Assembly (NCBI GenBank): GCA_040882055.1 | Contig: JBBECA010000019.1 | Coordinates: 1-42,831, forward strand | DNA: 42,831 bases | From: Nitriliruptor sp040882055 | GTDB taxonomy: Bacteria; Actinomycetota; Nitriliruptoria; Nitriliruptorales; Nitriliruptoraceae | Direction of reading: 5' to 3' | Shown here: positions 15,068 through 26,804 of the stretch, piece after piece | Layout: the number at the start of each line of letters is the position of its first letter | Numbering within the stretch: position 1 is the stretch's first letter | Made by a program: the position numbers and the translations under genes | Notes under the pieces: generated by a model | Database searches by the model: none | Seen by the model: the letters and a program-made list of their open reading frames with translations, nothing else | Told to the model about the DNA's origin: nothing

Positions 15068-15606
15068 GCGGCGAGCTCCCGCCGCTGCCCGGTGGGCTGC
15101 CGGCCGTCGTCGGCGCCGATGCTCTCGGCGGAGGAGACGTCGCGCAGGTCTGGCGCGCGGAGCTCGCCGACGGGCGTGCCGCTGTGGTCAAGGCGACCCC
15201 GTACGACGCGGAGCTCGAGGCCGAGGGGCTGCGCGCGCTCGGGGACGCGGGCGCGCCCGTACCCGCGGTGCTCGGCGTGGACCACGACGTCCTGGTGCTC
15301 GAGCACGTCGCCGGGCCACCGGACTGGGCGGGGCTCGGCGCGGCGCTGGCAGCCGTCCACGGCCACCACGGCGAGGCGTTCGGTTGGCACCGCGACAACG
15401 TCATCGGGCCGCTGCCGCAGGCCAACGGGTGGGCGCCCCCGCCGACGTTCTGGTCGGCGTACGAGGAGGTGGCACCGGTGCCGGAGGGTTGGGAGGCACG
15501 ACGGGCAGCGCTGCAGCTGCCGCCGCTGCTCGTCCACGTCCGGCTGTTCGGGGCCGGGTACCTCCCGGCTGTGGGCCGCGCACTCGAGGCCGCCGGGCTC
15601 GGGTGA
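15064..15606 (+). CDS. fructosamine kinase-like protein lacking the catalytic core
   Basis: A 180-residue open frame; fructosamine/ketoamine kinases are about 280-290. The N-lobe is present (AAVVKATPY, the lysine for ATP; LVLEHV hinge; LAAVHGHHGEAFGWHRDNVIGPLPQ). The C-terminal end FWSAYEEVAPVPEGWEARR and LLVHVRLFGAGYLP is also present. The roughly 100 residues between, with the HGDLWxGN catalytic loop and the DPA metal site, are missing at about 15430-15445, in frame. It therefore should not be an active kinase. GTG overlaps the aminotransferase stop. It may be a decayed gene or an assembly deletion. Confidence 0.82.
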   Translation: MSGELPPLPGGLPAVVGADALGGGDVAQVWRAELADGRAAVVKATPYDAELEAEGLRALGDAGAPVPAVLGVDHDVLVLEHVAGPPDWAGLGAALAAVHGHHGEAFGWHRDNVIGPLPQANGWAPPPTFWSAYEEVAPVPEGWEARRAALQLPPLLVHVRLFGAGYLPAVGRALEAAGLG

Positions 15607-15639
15607 GGCGGACGGCTGGTGTGCGCAGCCCTGACGCCG

Positions 15640-17097
15640 TCAGCGCAGGGGGGCGGCCGACGCGGGGATCGGCGCGTGGAGCGCGGAGTTCCCCATGAGC
15701 TGTTCGTCGACGGCCCGTGCGCACGCACGACCCTCGGCGATCGCCCACACGATCAGGCTCTGTCCACGGCCCATGTCGCCGCAGACGTAGACGCCGTCGA
15801 CGTCGGTGGCGTAGCGGTCGTTCCGCTCCACGTTCCCGCGGGCGGTGAGCGTCACCCCGAGCTGGTCGAGCAGGCCCTGCTTCTCCGGTCCGACGAACCC
15901 CATGGCGAGCAGGACCAGGTCGGTCTCGAGCTCGAACTCGGTGCCCTCGATCCGTTCGAACCGGCCGTCGACGAACTCGACCTCGTGGCCCTTCAGTGCG
16001 CGGACCCGGCCGTTCTCGTCGCCGAGGAACGCCTCGGTGTTCACGCTGTAGACGCGCTCACCACCCTCCTCGTGCGCCGAGGAGCTGCGGAACTTCATCG
16101 GCCAGGTCGGCCACGGGTTCGCGGCGGGGCGCTCGTCGGGTGGACGCGGCATGATCTCGAACTGGTGCACCGACGTCGCGCCCTGCCGGTTCGAGGTGCC
16201 GAGGCAGTCCGCGCCGGTGTCGCCACCCCCGATGATCACGACCTTGCGGCCCGCTGCGGAGATCGGGATGTCCTCGACCGCCAGGTCGCCCTCCTGTGCC
16301 TTGTTGGCCCAGGGCAGGAACTCCATCGCCTGGTGGATCCCGTCGAGCTCGCGGCCCTCGATGGGCAGGTCGCGGGCGGCGGTCGCCCCGCCGGCGAGCA
16401 CGACGACGTCGAAGTCCGCACGCAGCTCGTCGGCGGTGATATCGACACCGACGTTGACGCTGGTGCGGAACTCGGTGCCCTCGGCCTCCATCTGGGCGAT
16501 GCGTCGATCGACGTGCCGCTTCTCCATCTTGAACTCCGGGATGCCGTACCGCAGCAACCCACCGATCCGGTCGGCACGTTCGAAGACCACGACCTCGTGA
16601 CCTGCCCGGGTCAGCTGTTGCGCTGCGGCGAGCCCGGCCGGCCCGGAGCCGACGATGGCGACCCGCTTGCCCGTGCGCACCGAGGGCGGGTTCGGGACGA
16701 CCCAGCCCTCGTCCCACGCGCGGTCGATGATCGTGACCTCGACCTGCTTGATGGTCACCGGGTCCTCGTTGATGCCGAGGACGCACGCGGCCTCGCAGGG
16801 GGCGGGGCAGAGCCGACCGGTGAACTCGGGGAAGTTGTTGGTCGCGTGCAGCCGGTCGATCGCCTGCTTCCAGTGATCGCGGTAGACCAGGTCGTTCCAG
16901 TCGGGGATGAGGTTGCCGAGCGGGCAGCCCTCGTTGCAGAAGGGGATGCCACAGTCCATGCACCGGCTGGCCTGGGTCTGCAACTTGTCCTGCGCGAAGG
17001 GCAGGTAGACCTCGCGCCAGTCGGTCACCCGCTCGGGCACCGGCCGCGTCGGGGGGAGCTCGCGGTCGTGCTTCAGGAAGCCCCGGACATCACCCAT
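15640..17097 (-). CDS. gltD: glutamate synthase small subunit GltD
   Basis: A 485-residue flavoprotein that passes electrons from NADPH to the large subunit for glutamate synthesis. N-terminal iron-sulfur cysteines are C46, C49, C54 and C58 (CMDCGIPFCNEGCPLGN) and C97, C101 and C105 (CPAPCEAAC). The FAD motif is VAIVGSGPAGLAAAQ and the NADPH motif VVIIGGGDTGADC. The C-terminal GDMGRGQSLIVWAIAEGR closes the FAD site. The ATG at 17097 begins the family-typical MGDVRGFLKHDR. It lies 74 bp behind gltB with a hairpin between. Confidence 0.97.
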   Translation of the reverse strand: MGDVRGFLKHDRELPPTRPVPERVTDWREVYLPFAQDKLQTQASRCMDCGIPFCNEGCPLGNLIPDWNDLVYRDHWKQAIDRLHATNNFPEFTGRLCPAPCEAACVLGINEDPVTIKQVEVTIIDRAWDEGWVVPNPPSVRTGKRVAIVGSGPAGLAAAQQLTRAGHEVVVFERADRIGGLLRYGIPEFKMEKRHVDRRIAQMEAEGTEFRTSVNVGVDITADELRADFDVVVLAGGATAARDLPIEGRELDGIHQAMEFLPWANKAQEGDLAVEDIPISAAGRKVVIIGGGDTGADCLGTSNRQGATSVHQFEIMPRPPDERPAANPWPTWPMKFRSSSAHEEGGERVYSVNTEAFLGDENGRVRALKGHEVEFVDGRFERIEGTEFELETDLVLLAMGFVGPEKQGLLDQLGVTLTARGNVERNDRYATDVDGVYVCGDMGRGQSLIVWAIAEGRACARAVDEQLMGNSALHAPIPASAAPLR

Positions 17098-17141
17098 GGT
17101 CTCGCTCCGAACTCGTCGTCGTGCCCACTGCGGGGCCTCGG

Positions 17142-17164
17142 CCCGTCCGGACGCACCGGACGGG
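17142..17164. other. 9-bp hairpin between gltB and gltD
   Basis: CCCGTCCGG, ACGCA, CCGGACGGG: a perfect 9-bp stem with a 5-base loop and no T-tract, between the gltB stop (17172) and gltD start. Likely roles are mRNA stabilisation of the gltB end or partial attenuation that lowers gltD output. Confidence 0.6.
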
Positions 17165-17171
17165 TGGTCCG

Positions 17172-21800
<4,629 letters not shown>

Positions 21801-22102
21801 GGCACCCCCAACGGTCGGAAAGGACGACGGACCTCGTGGCGGGGCGCCAGTGACCCACCAACGGCCCTGGAGCGTAGCGGCAGCAGGTCCGGGTCCGGAA
21901 CCCCAGGGTGCCGACCACGGCGCCCGTGTGCTCCCGCGGCGCGGTGGACCGTCAGGCGGCCGAACGGCCGCCGACGGTCGTGGAGCGCTTCCGATCGCCG
22001 CTCACGGACGTTCTGGGCCCGTCGGCGGTACCCGGACCGGGCCGCTGAGCGCATCTTCTCCACCGGAGCGCACGGAGCGCACCGACGAGGGGAGGAGCCA
22101 CC
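21801..22102. other. 302-bp divergent intergenic region, gltB / gas vesicle island
   Basis: No coding sequence seen. It must hold the promoters of both gltB and the vesicle island. TACGCT on the minus strand (21876-21871) is a possible gltB -10 with no good -35. A strong bulged hairpin lies at 21948-21978, and GGGAGGAG precedes the first island gene. Confidence 0.5.
21948..21978. promoter_or_regulatory. 14-bp bulged inverted repeat
   Basis: ACCGTC-A-GGCGGCCG, AA, CGGCCGCC-GACGGT: 14 base pairs with one bulged A. It lies midway between gltB and the gas vesicle island and could be an operator for either, or a barrier to read-through. It has no T-tract. Confidence 0.55.
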
Positions 22103-22474
22103 GTGGGACGTTCGAGGAAGAAGCAGCTCAAGCGGGCACGCAAGGCGATCAGCGGCGCGGTCGACCACCTCGACCTCGGTAAGCAGCTGCGAGGTGCGGC
22201 GTCGACGGCCGGCCTCGCCAAGCGCCGCAAGGTGCTCGGCATCCCGGTCAGCCGGAAGCGTCCCGATTGGTCCAAGATCGCGACCGTCGGTGCCGTTGCC
22301 GCTGGCATCGTCGGGTCCAAGGTGCTCGGTGACGGGGACCAACCCGACGACCAGGATCCCGAGAGCGGTGGGGAGACGGGCGTCGACGACGCGACCACGG
22401 ACGCGATCGCGACGGCGGCTGCGCGGGGTGCGGAGGAAGCGGCGCGGAAGGCCGCCGAGGAACGCTCGAACTGA
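22103..22474 (+). CDS. hypothetical basic protein, first gene of gas vesicle island
   Basis: A 123-residue protein I do not recognise. The N-terminal 55 residues are strongly basic (GRSRKKQLKRARKAISGAV, RRKVLGIPVSRKRPDW). A short hydrophobic stretch follows at 59-75 (IATVGAVAAGIVGSKVL). An acidic hinge (DGDQPDDQDPE) leads to an Ala-rich helix (AARGAEEAARKAAEE). GTG at 22103 has an excellent GGGAGGAG site. It lies 192 bp before the next gene on the same strand as gvpA, so a vesicle role is inferred only from position. A membrane- or vesicle-surface-associated adaptor is possible. Confidence 0.7.
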   Translation: MGRSRKKQLKRARKAISGAVDHLDLGKQLRGAASTAGLAKRRKVLGIPVSRKRPDWSKIATVGAVAAGIVGSKVLGDGDQPDDQDPESGGETGVDDATTDAIATAAARGAEEAARKAAEERSN

Positions 22475-22666
22475 CGCCCTGAGCCGCCGAGGGAGCGGTG
22501 GTCCGGAACCTCGGCCGTCGCGCCGGAACGTGTGCCGGGGCCGGCACGGGTGTCCCTTCGTCGGCACCCGGCCGGAGGACAGCCCCGTCGGTGCCTGGTT
22601 GGGTCGGGTCCGGAGCACCACCGACGCGATCGATCGCGACGGTGACGTCCGCGAGAGGAGCCCAAC

Positions 22667-22933
22667 GTGCCGATCAACCGCACCCACCAGCGCTACCTCG
22701 ACCTGCTCTTCGATCGGGCGGCGCTCGAGCGCTACCCGAGCCACCACCTGCTCCAGCGGATCGAGTCGGACATCACCGACCGTGAGACCGCCGAGCGGTA
22801 CGTCGACATGCTGTTGGCCGAAGCCGAACGCCACCGCTACCCGAGCTTCCACATGCTCGACCGCGCTCAGCGGATCATGAGCCGGATCGCCGCCGCCGAC
22901 CTGATCGAAGCGCAGCGAGCGCAGCAGAGCTGA
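22667..22933 (+). CDS. small protein with internal 35-residue duplication, gvp-linked
   Basis: An 88-residue protein I cannot assign to a family. It is two copies of one helical unit with a period of 35: YLDLLF..A...RYPSHHLLQR (from residue 10) and YVDMLL..A...RYPSFHMLDR (from residue 45). The shared pattern is Y-x-D-hydrophobic-L, A, RYPS-x-H-hydrophobic-L-x-R. GTG at 22667 has GAGGAG upstream. It lies 49 bp before gvpA on the same strand, so it probably belongs to the vesicle operon. No membrane segment or signal peptide is present. Confidence 0.78.
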   Translation: MPINRTHQRYLDLLFDRAALERYPSHHLLQRIESDITDRETAERYVDMLLAEAERHRYPSFHMLDRAQRIMSRIAAADLIEAQRAQQS

Positions 22934-22982
22934 CCCCGCGGCCGATCAGCGGCCGACCCACCGCCCCGCAGAAGGAACCTCC

Positions 22983-23399
22983 ATGTCCACCATGTCCGTC
23001 GCCCGCCAGCCCGTCGGCAGCGTCGCCCGCCGTCCCGCCTCGGGGACCCTCGCCGAGGTCATCGACATCATCCTCGACAAGGGGTTGGTCCTCGACGCCT
23101 ACGTGCGCGTCTCCCTGGTCGGCATCGAGCTGCTGACCATCGAAGCCCGCGTCGTCATCGCCAGCGTCGACACCTACCTGCACTTCGCCGAGGCCACCAA
23201 CCGGCTCGACCTCGCCGGCCAGGCCGAGGAACGTGAGGCAGGCCTCATGGATCTCATGGGTGGGATGAGCGAGCAGAAGACCGAGGGCGCGATCGAGGGC
23301 GCCAGCGACAAGGCGAACGAGGCGGTCGGCAGCGCCAAGGACCGGATCAAGTCCGTCTTCGGTGGCGAGGATGGCGAGGACGGCGAGGACGGGAGCTGA
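22983..23399 (+). CDS. gvpA: gas vesicle structural protein GvpA
   Basis: A 138-residue protein. Residues about 21-72 have the GvpA wall fold: LAEVIDIILDKGLVLDAYVR, then VSLVGIELLTIEARVVIASVDTYL, i.e. helix, beta hairpin, helix. The first GvpA-type gene in the cluster is the likely wall subunit. A C-terminal extension of about 60 residues includes an amphipathic helix (ASDKANEAVGSAKDRIKSVF) and an acidic tail GGEDGEDGEDGS. Extensions are known in streptomycete GvpA proteins; cyanobacterial GvpA is about 70 residues. ATG at 22983 has GAAGGA upstream. Confidence 0.93.
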   Translation: MSTMSVARQPVGSVARRPASGTLAEVIDIILDKGLVLDAYVRVSLVGIELLTIEARVVIASVDTYLHFAEATNRLDLAGQAEEREAGLMDLMGGMSEQKTEGAIEGASDKANEAVGSAKDRIKSVFGGEDGEDGEDGS

Positions 23400-23428
23400 C
23401 CACCCGCCAGGCGACAGCCGAGGTCACC

Positions 23429-24142
23429 ATGCACCTGCTCGTGCACGGCGTCACCGCGGCGACGATCCCGGATGCGGTCGTGGCGGCGTCGGGCGGCGAC
23501 GTCGAGCTCATCGTCCACGAGGATCTCGCCGCGGTGGTGCGCCCCGCGCCGGACGGCGAGGTCCTCCCGAGTCGAGCGAACCTGTTGGCCCACACGTCCG
23601 TGCTCGAGGCGTTGGCGGCCGAGACCACCGTGTTGCCGATGCGCTTCGGGATGGTCGTCGAGGGTGAGCAGCAGCTCGTCGATGGGTTCCTCGCGCCGCA
23701 GCAGGCGCAGCTGGTCGCCGCGCTCGAACAGCTGCGCGGTCACGTGGAGCTCCGTCTCCGAGGTCGCTACGACGAGGACGAGGTGCTCCGCGAGGTCGTC
23801 GCCGCCGATCCCGCGCTGGGCCGGCTGCGTGGCCGCAGGAGCATGGACGCCAAGATGGCGCTCGGCGAGCGGGTGGTGGCCGGGATCGAGGCGCGCCGCG
23901 AGACCGATCTCGATCGGGTGGTCGAGGCGCTCGGACCGCACGTGTCGGGCATCGTCGCCGGCAGCGTCGCGGAGCCGCTCGACGCCTTCTCGTTGTCGTT
24001 GCTCGTGCCGCAGGCCACGATGGACGACTTCGACGCGGCTGTGGACGAGCTCGGCCAGGCGGTCGCCCCCGCCCTCGCCCTCGAGCTGGTCGGGCCCGTC
24101 CCACCCTTCAGCTTCACCGCCCCGCAGGAGGTGCCGGCGTGA
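23429..24142 (+). CDS. gvpF: gas vesicle protein GvpF (GvpF/L family)
   Basis: A 237-residue GvpF/L family protein. The two-domain layout shows ELIVHEDLAAVVRP, then VLPMRFGMVV (the conserved hydrophobic PxRFG segment), and ends with LELVGPVPPFSF, the family's GPxPPYxF motif. GvpF proteins are minor accessory components that bind GvpA during nucleation of vesicle assembly. ATG at 23429 has GAGG upstream, 30 bp after gvpA. It overlaps gvpG by 4 bp. Confidence 0.95.
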   Translation: MHLLVHGVTAATIPDAVVAASGGDVELIVHEDLAAVVRPAPDGEVLPSRANLLAHTSVLEALAAETTVLPMRFGMVVEGEQQLVDGFLAPQQAQLVAALEQLRGHVELRLRGRYDEDEVLREVVAADPALGRLRGRRSMDAKMALGERVVAGIEARRETDLDRVVEALGPHVSGIVAGSVAEPLDAFSLSLLVPQATMDDFDAAVDELGQAVAPALALELVGPVPPFSFTAPQEVPA

Positions 24143-24393
24143 TCGGCCGCCTCCTCGCCCTCCCGCTCACGGCGCCCGCCCGGGCGGGGGGGTGGGTCCT
24201 CGAGCAGATCGTCAACGCGGCCGAGGACGAGCTCTACGACGAGGACCGCATCGTCGCCCAGATCCGCGACCTGTCCGCCGCGCTCGATGCGGGCGCCATC
24301 ACCGAGGACGAGCACGCGCTCGGCGAGGAAGCGCTGCTCGCACGGTTGGTGGAGGCCCGCGCCTACCGAGCCGCACGTGAGGAGTCACCGTGA
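24139..24393 (+). CDS. gvpG: gas vesicle protein GvpG
   Basis: An 84-residue small helical protein with the GvpG pattern: LLALPLTAPARAGGWVLEQI, the acidic ELYDEDRIVAQIRDLSAAL, and a helix ending LLARLVEARAYR. GvpG is an essential assembly factor that works with GvpF/L-type proteins. GTG at 24139 overlaps the gvpF stop, and its own stop overlaps gvpO, so it is translationally coupled on both sides. Confidence 0.93.
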   Translation: MIGRLLALPLTAPARAGGWVLEQIVNAAEDELYDEDRIVAQIRDLSAALDAGAITEDEHALGEEALLARLVEARAYRAAREESP

Positions 24394-24890
24394 GCTACGA
24401 CGACAAGACCAACGCCGAACTGCGTGAGGAGCTCAAGGAACGCGATCTCCCCGTCTCCGGCAACAAGGCCGAGCTGATCGAACGGCTCGAGGCGGCCGAC
24501 GAGGAGGACGGTGCCTCCGAGCAGGCGGCCGATGAGGAGGACGCCGGTGAGGGGGACGAGGAGCAGGCGTCCGACCGGGAGCAGGAGAGCTCGGGCGGTG
24601 GAGGCGGGTCGTCAGGGTCCGGATCCGGCGAGCTCAAGCCGATGCAACTGGCGCGCCTGGCGGGTGCCCAGCTGATGCAGCTCACGGGCCGGGACATCGA
24701 CGGCACCTCGGGGATCGAACGCACCGACGAGGGGTGGCGTGTCCTGTTCGAGGTCGTCGAGGTCACGCGTGTGCCCCGAGCCATGGACGTGCTCGGCCTC
24801 TACGAGGTCATCGTGGATGCGGACGGCGACCTGGTCCGGTACGAACGCCTCCGCCGGTTCGGCCGGACCCAGATGGAGGATGCCGAGTGA
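24390..24890 (+). CDS. gvpO: gas vesicle protein GvpO with N-terminal SAP motif
   Basis: A 166-residue fusion. Residues 5-36 form a SAP motif (two short helices, TNAELREELKERDLPVSGNK, AELIERLEA). A linker of about 45 acidic and Gly/Ser residues follows. Residues 81-160 are the GvpO domain (LKPMQLARLAGAQLMQLTGR, GWRVLFEVVEVTRVP, DVLGLYEVIVDADG, YERLRRFGRTQ). GvpO is needed for vesicle formation in haloarchaea and occurs in streptomycete clusters. SAP motifs usually bind DNA. The same SAP wording recurs twice in the protein at 28020-29324. GTG overlaps gvpG and the stop overlaps gvpJ. Confidence 0.93.
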   Translation: MSYDDKTNAELREELKERDLPVSGNKAELIERLEAADEEDGASEQAADEEDAGEGDEEQASDREQESSGGGGGSSGSGSGELKPMQLARLAGAQLMQLTGRDIDGTSGIERTDEGWRVLFEVVEVTRVPRAMDVLGLYEVIVDADGDLVRYERLRRFGRTQMEDAE

Positions 24891-25477
24891 GTGACAACCC
24901 GTTCCTGCGCCGACCTGCTGCTGCGCCCGCGTCCCGCGGCCCGCAGGGCCTCGCGGATGTGCTCGAACGGATCCTCGACAAGGGCCTCGTGATCGCGGGG
25001 GACATCCAGATCAACCTGCTCGACATCGAGCTGCTCACCGTCAAGGTCCGGTTGCTGGTCGCGTCGGCCGACACGGCGCAGCAGATGGGTATCGACTGGT
25101 GGAAGCACGATCCGTGGCTCTCCAGCCGGGACCGCGAGCTGGCGCAGGAGAACGCCATCCTGCGCGACCGCTTGGTGCGGATCGAGGAAGCGCTCGGGGT
25201 GCAGGTCCCGAGCCGGGCCGAGGGCGAGCTCGCGGTCGCCGCGGATCTGGCGGTCGAGGACAAGCTGCCCGTCGTGCCAGACGAGGGTGACCGGCTGATC
25301 TCGACCGGGCGCGAGCGGGCCGCCGACGGCGGCGGCGGTAGCGGTGGTGGGAGCGGTGGCGGCGGCCCGAAGCCGTCGTCCTCCCTGGCGCGCGAGGCGG
25401 AGCTCCCGCCGCTGAGCAAGCCGCCGGGTTCGGTCTCCGGCGAGCACCACCCTGAGGTGCAGGAGAAGGATCCCTGA
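24887..25477 (+). CDS. gvpJ: gas vesicle protein GvpJ
   Basis: A 196-residue GvpA-like protein. Residues about 20-72 carry the fold (GLADVLERILDKGLVIAGDI, INLLDIELLTVKVRLLVASADTA), followed by GIDWWKHDPWL, typical of GvpJ. A coiled-coil-like segment (LSSRDRELAQENAILRDRLV) follows, then a Gly/Ser linker and a Pro-rich tail. GvpJ is a minor wall protein that helps set vesicle shape. GTG at 24887 overlaps gvpO. Its stop shares one base with the next ATG. Confidence 0.9.
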   Translation: MSDNPFLRRPAAAPASRGPQGLADVLERILDKGLVIAGDIQINLLDIELLTVKVRLLVASADTAQQMGIDWWKHDPWLSSRDRELAQENAILRDRLVRIEEALGVQVPSRAEGELAVAADLAVEDKLPVVPDEGDRLISTGRERAADGGGGSGGGSGGGGPKPSSSLAREAELPPLSKPPGSVSGEHHPEVQEKDP

Positions 25478-26574
25478 TGGGCGCCGAAGGGGAGCTGCTA
25501 CGGCGGATCCAGGCGGCGCTGTCGCGCGCCGACCTCGAGTCCGACGCTCTCGTGGACGAGGCCTGGCAGGCGGCGCGCACCGAGGTACGCGCCGTGCTGC
25601 AGCGCGCGTTCCAGCACGAACTGCTCGACCGCGTGGCCGACGCCATCGAGGGCGGCTCGGCGCAGCGTGCGCGTTCACGACCCACCGAGACGACCGGTGC
25701 TCCGCTGTCGTCCGAGCCGGAGCGCTCCGAGCCGTCCGAGCCCCAGCGGTCCGATCGGTCCGATCGGTCCGGGCGGTCCGAGCGGTCCGAGCGGTCCGAG
25801 CCTCGTGGTGGACCGGAGGCGACCTACGTGTTCGGCATCACCCGGTCCACGGCCGACATCGAGGACGAGCTGCCCCGCCTCCCCGGTGGTGGTCCCGTGC
25901 GGGCGGTCGACCACGAGGGGCTCCGTGCGGTCGTGTGTGACGCGGACCCCGAGGTCCTGCGCGCGCTCGAGACGCTCGGTCCGGACGAGCTCGAGCTCCT
26001 CGCGACCGCGGCCAACGCCCACGACGAGGTGCTGGCACGTGTGGCCGCGCAGGCGCCGGTGCTGCCGCTCCGGCTCGGCACCGTGCTCGGGGACGACGCC
26101 ACCGTGCGCGCGCTCGTGGCAGCGAACGCCGGCAGCCTCCGGGCCGAGCTCGATCGGGTGGACGGTCACGCCGAGTGGGCCGTCGTCGCCCGCGTGACCG
26201 AGAGCGCTCGCGACGACGCGCCGCCGGCGACGGACGCCGACAGCGGCGGCGAGTACCTCCGCCGCCGGCAGGGCGCGCTCGCGGCCCGAGAGGAACGGTG
26301 GCAGACGCGCGAACGGCTCGCCACCGAGGTCCACGAGCGCCTGGCGGCCTTCGCGGTCGCGGCCGAGACCATCGACAAGCGCCCGCTCGAGCAGGTCCCG
26401 CCGGCGCTGCACGGGGTCTACCTGCTGGCCTGGGACCAGATCGGTCCGTTCGAGGACGCCGTCGACGAGGCGCGCGTCGCCCACCCGAACGCCATCATCG
26501 AGGCCACCGGTCCGTGGCCGCCCTACCACTTCACCGACGTCAACCTCACCCTCGACGGCGAGCGGTCGACGTGA
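25477..26574 (+). CDS. gvpL: gas vesicle protein GvpL (GvpF/L family) with N-terminal extension
   Basis: A 365-residue protein. Residues about 115-365 are a GvpF/L domain (ATYVFGITRSTADIEDELP, APVLPLRLGTVL, GEYLRRRQGALAAREERW, and GPWPPYHF near the end). Before it lies an extra helical region (1-60: LLRRIQAALSRADL, VDEAWQAARTEVRAVL) and a charged linker made of repeated S-[DEG]-R triplets. GvpF/L proteins normally run about 230-280 residues, so the N-terminal 110 residues are added. ATG at 25477 overlaps the gvpJ stop (TGATG). Confidence 0.9.
   Translation: MGAEGELLRRIQAALSRADLESDALVDEAWQAARTEVRAVLQRAFQHELLDRVADAIEGGSAQRARSRPTETTGAPLSSEPERSEPSEPQRSDRSDRSGRSERSERSEPRGGPEATYVFGITRSTADIEDELPRLPGGGPVRAVDHEGLRAVVCDADPEVLRALETLGPDELELLATAANAHDEVLARVAAQAPVLPLRLGTVLGDDATVRALVAANAGSLRAELDRVDGHAEWAVVARVTESARDDAPPATDADSGGEYLRRRQGALAAREERWQTRERLATEVHERLAAFAVAAETIDKRPLEQVPPALHGVYLLAWDQIGPFEDAVDEARVAHPNAIIEATGPWPPYHFTDVNLTLDGERST
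25747..25800 (+). repeat. 9-bp tandem repeat in gvpL linker
   Basis: Six in-frame copies of CGGTCCGAT/CGGTCCGGG/CGGTCCGAG encode the RSD/RSG/RSE run of the GvpL linker. Repeat number could vary between strains without breaking the frame. Confidence 0.85.
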
Positions 26575-26804
26575 ACGTCAGCGGACCGGTGGAGGACCGC
26601 GAGCTCGCCCAGGAGTTCCTGCCCGAGCGGGACGAGCAGACGCTCGTCGACCTGCTCGACCGCGTCATCGACCGGGGGGTGGTCATCGCCGGCGACGTGG
26701 TGCTCTCGGTGGCGGGCATCGACCTGGTGCACCTCGAGCTCCGTCTGCGCCTCCAGGGGCTCGATCACCAGGTCACCGCCATCCCTGCCGGTGAGCGGCG
26801 GTGA
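26571..26804 (+). CDS. gvpS: GvpA-like small protein GvpS
   Basis: A 77-residue protein of the GvpA/J/S family: LVDLLDRVIDRGVVIAGDVV and LSVAGIDLVHLELRLRLQGL. The short form, the D in AGIDLV and the location between two GvpF/L genes and before gvpK match actinobacterial gvpS. It is probably a minor wall component. GTG at 26571 overlaps gvpL and its stop overlaps the next gene by 4 bp. Confidence 0.8.
   Translation: MNVSGPVEDRELAQEFLPERDEQTLVDLLDRVIDRGVVIAGDVVLSVAGIDLVHLELRLRLQGLDHQVTAIPAGERR

Noticed and set aside
22626..22637. The 12-bp perfect palindrome GCGATCGATCGC.
   Set aside because: Short GATC-rich palindromes are common in such GC-rich DNA, and it is not placed at an obvious promoter.
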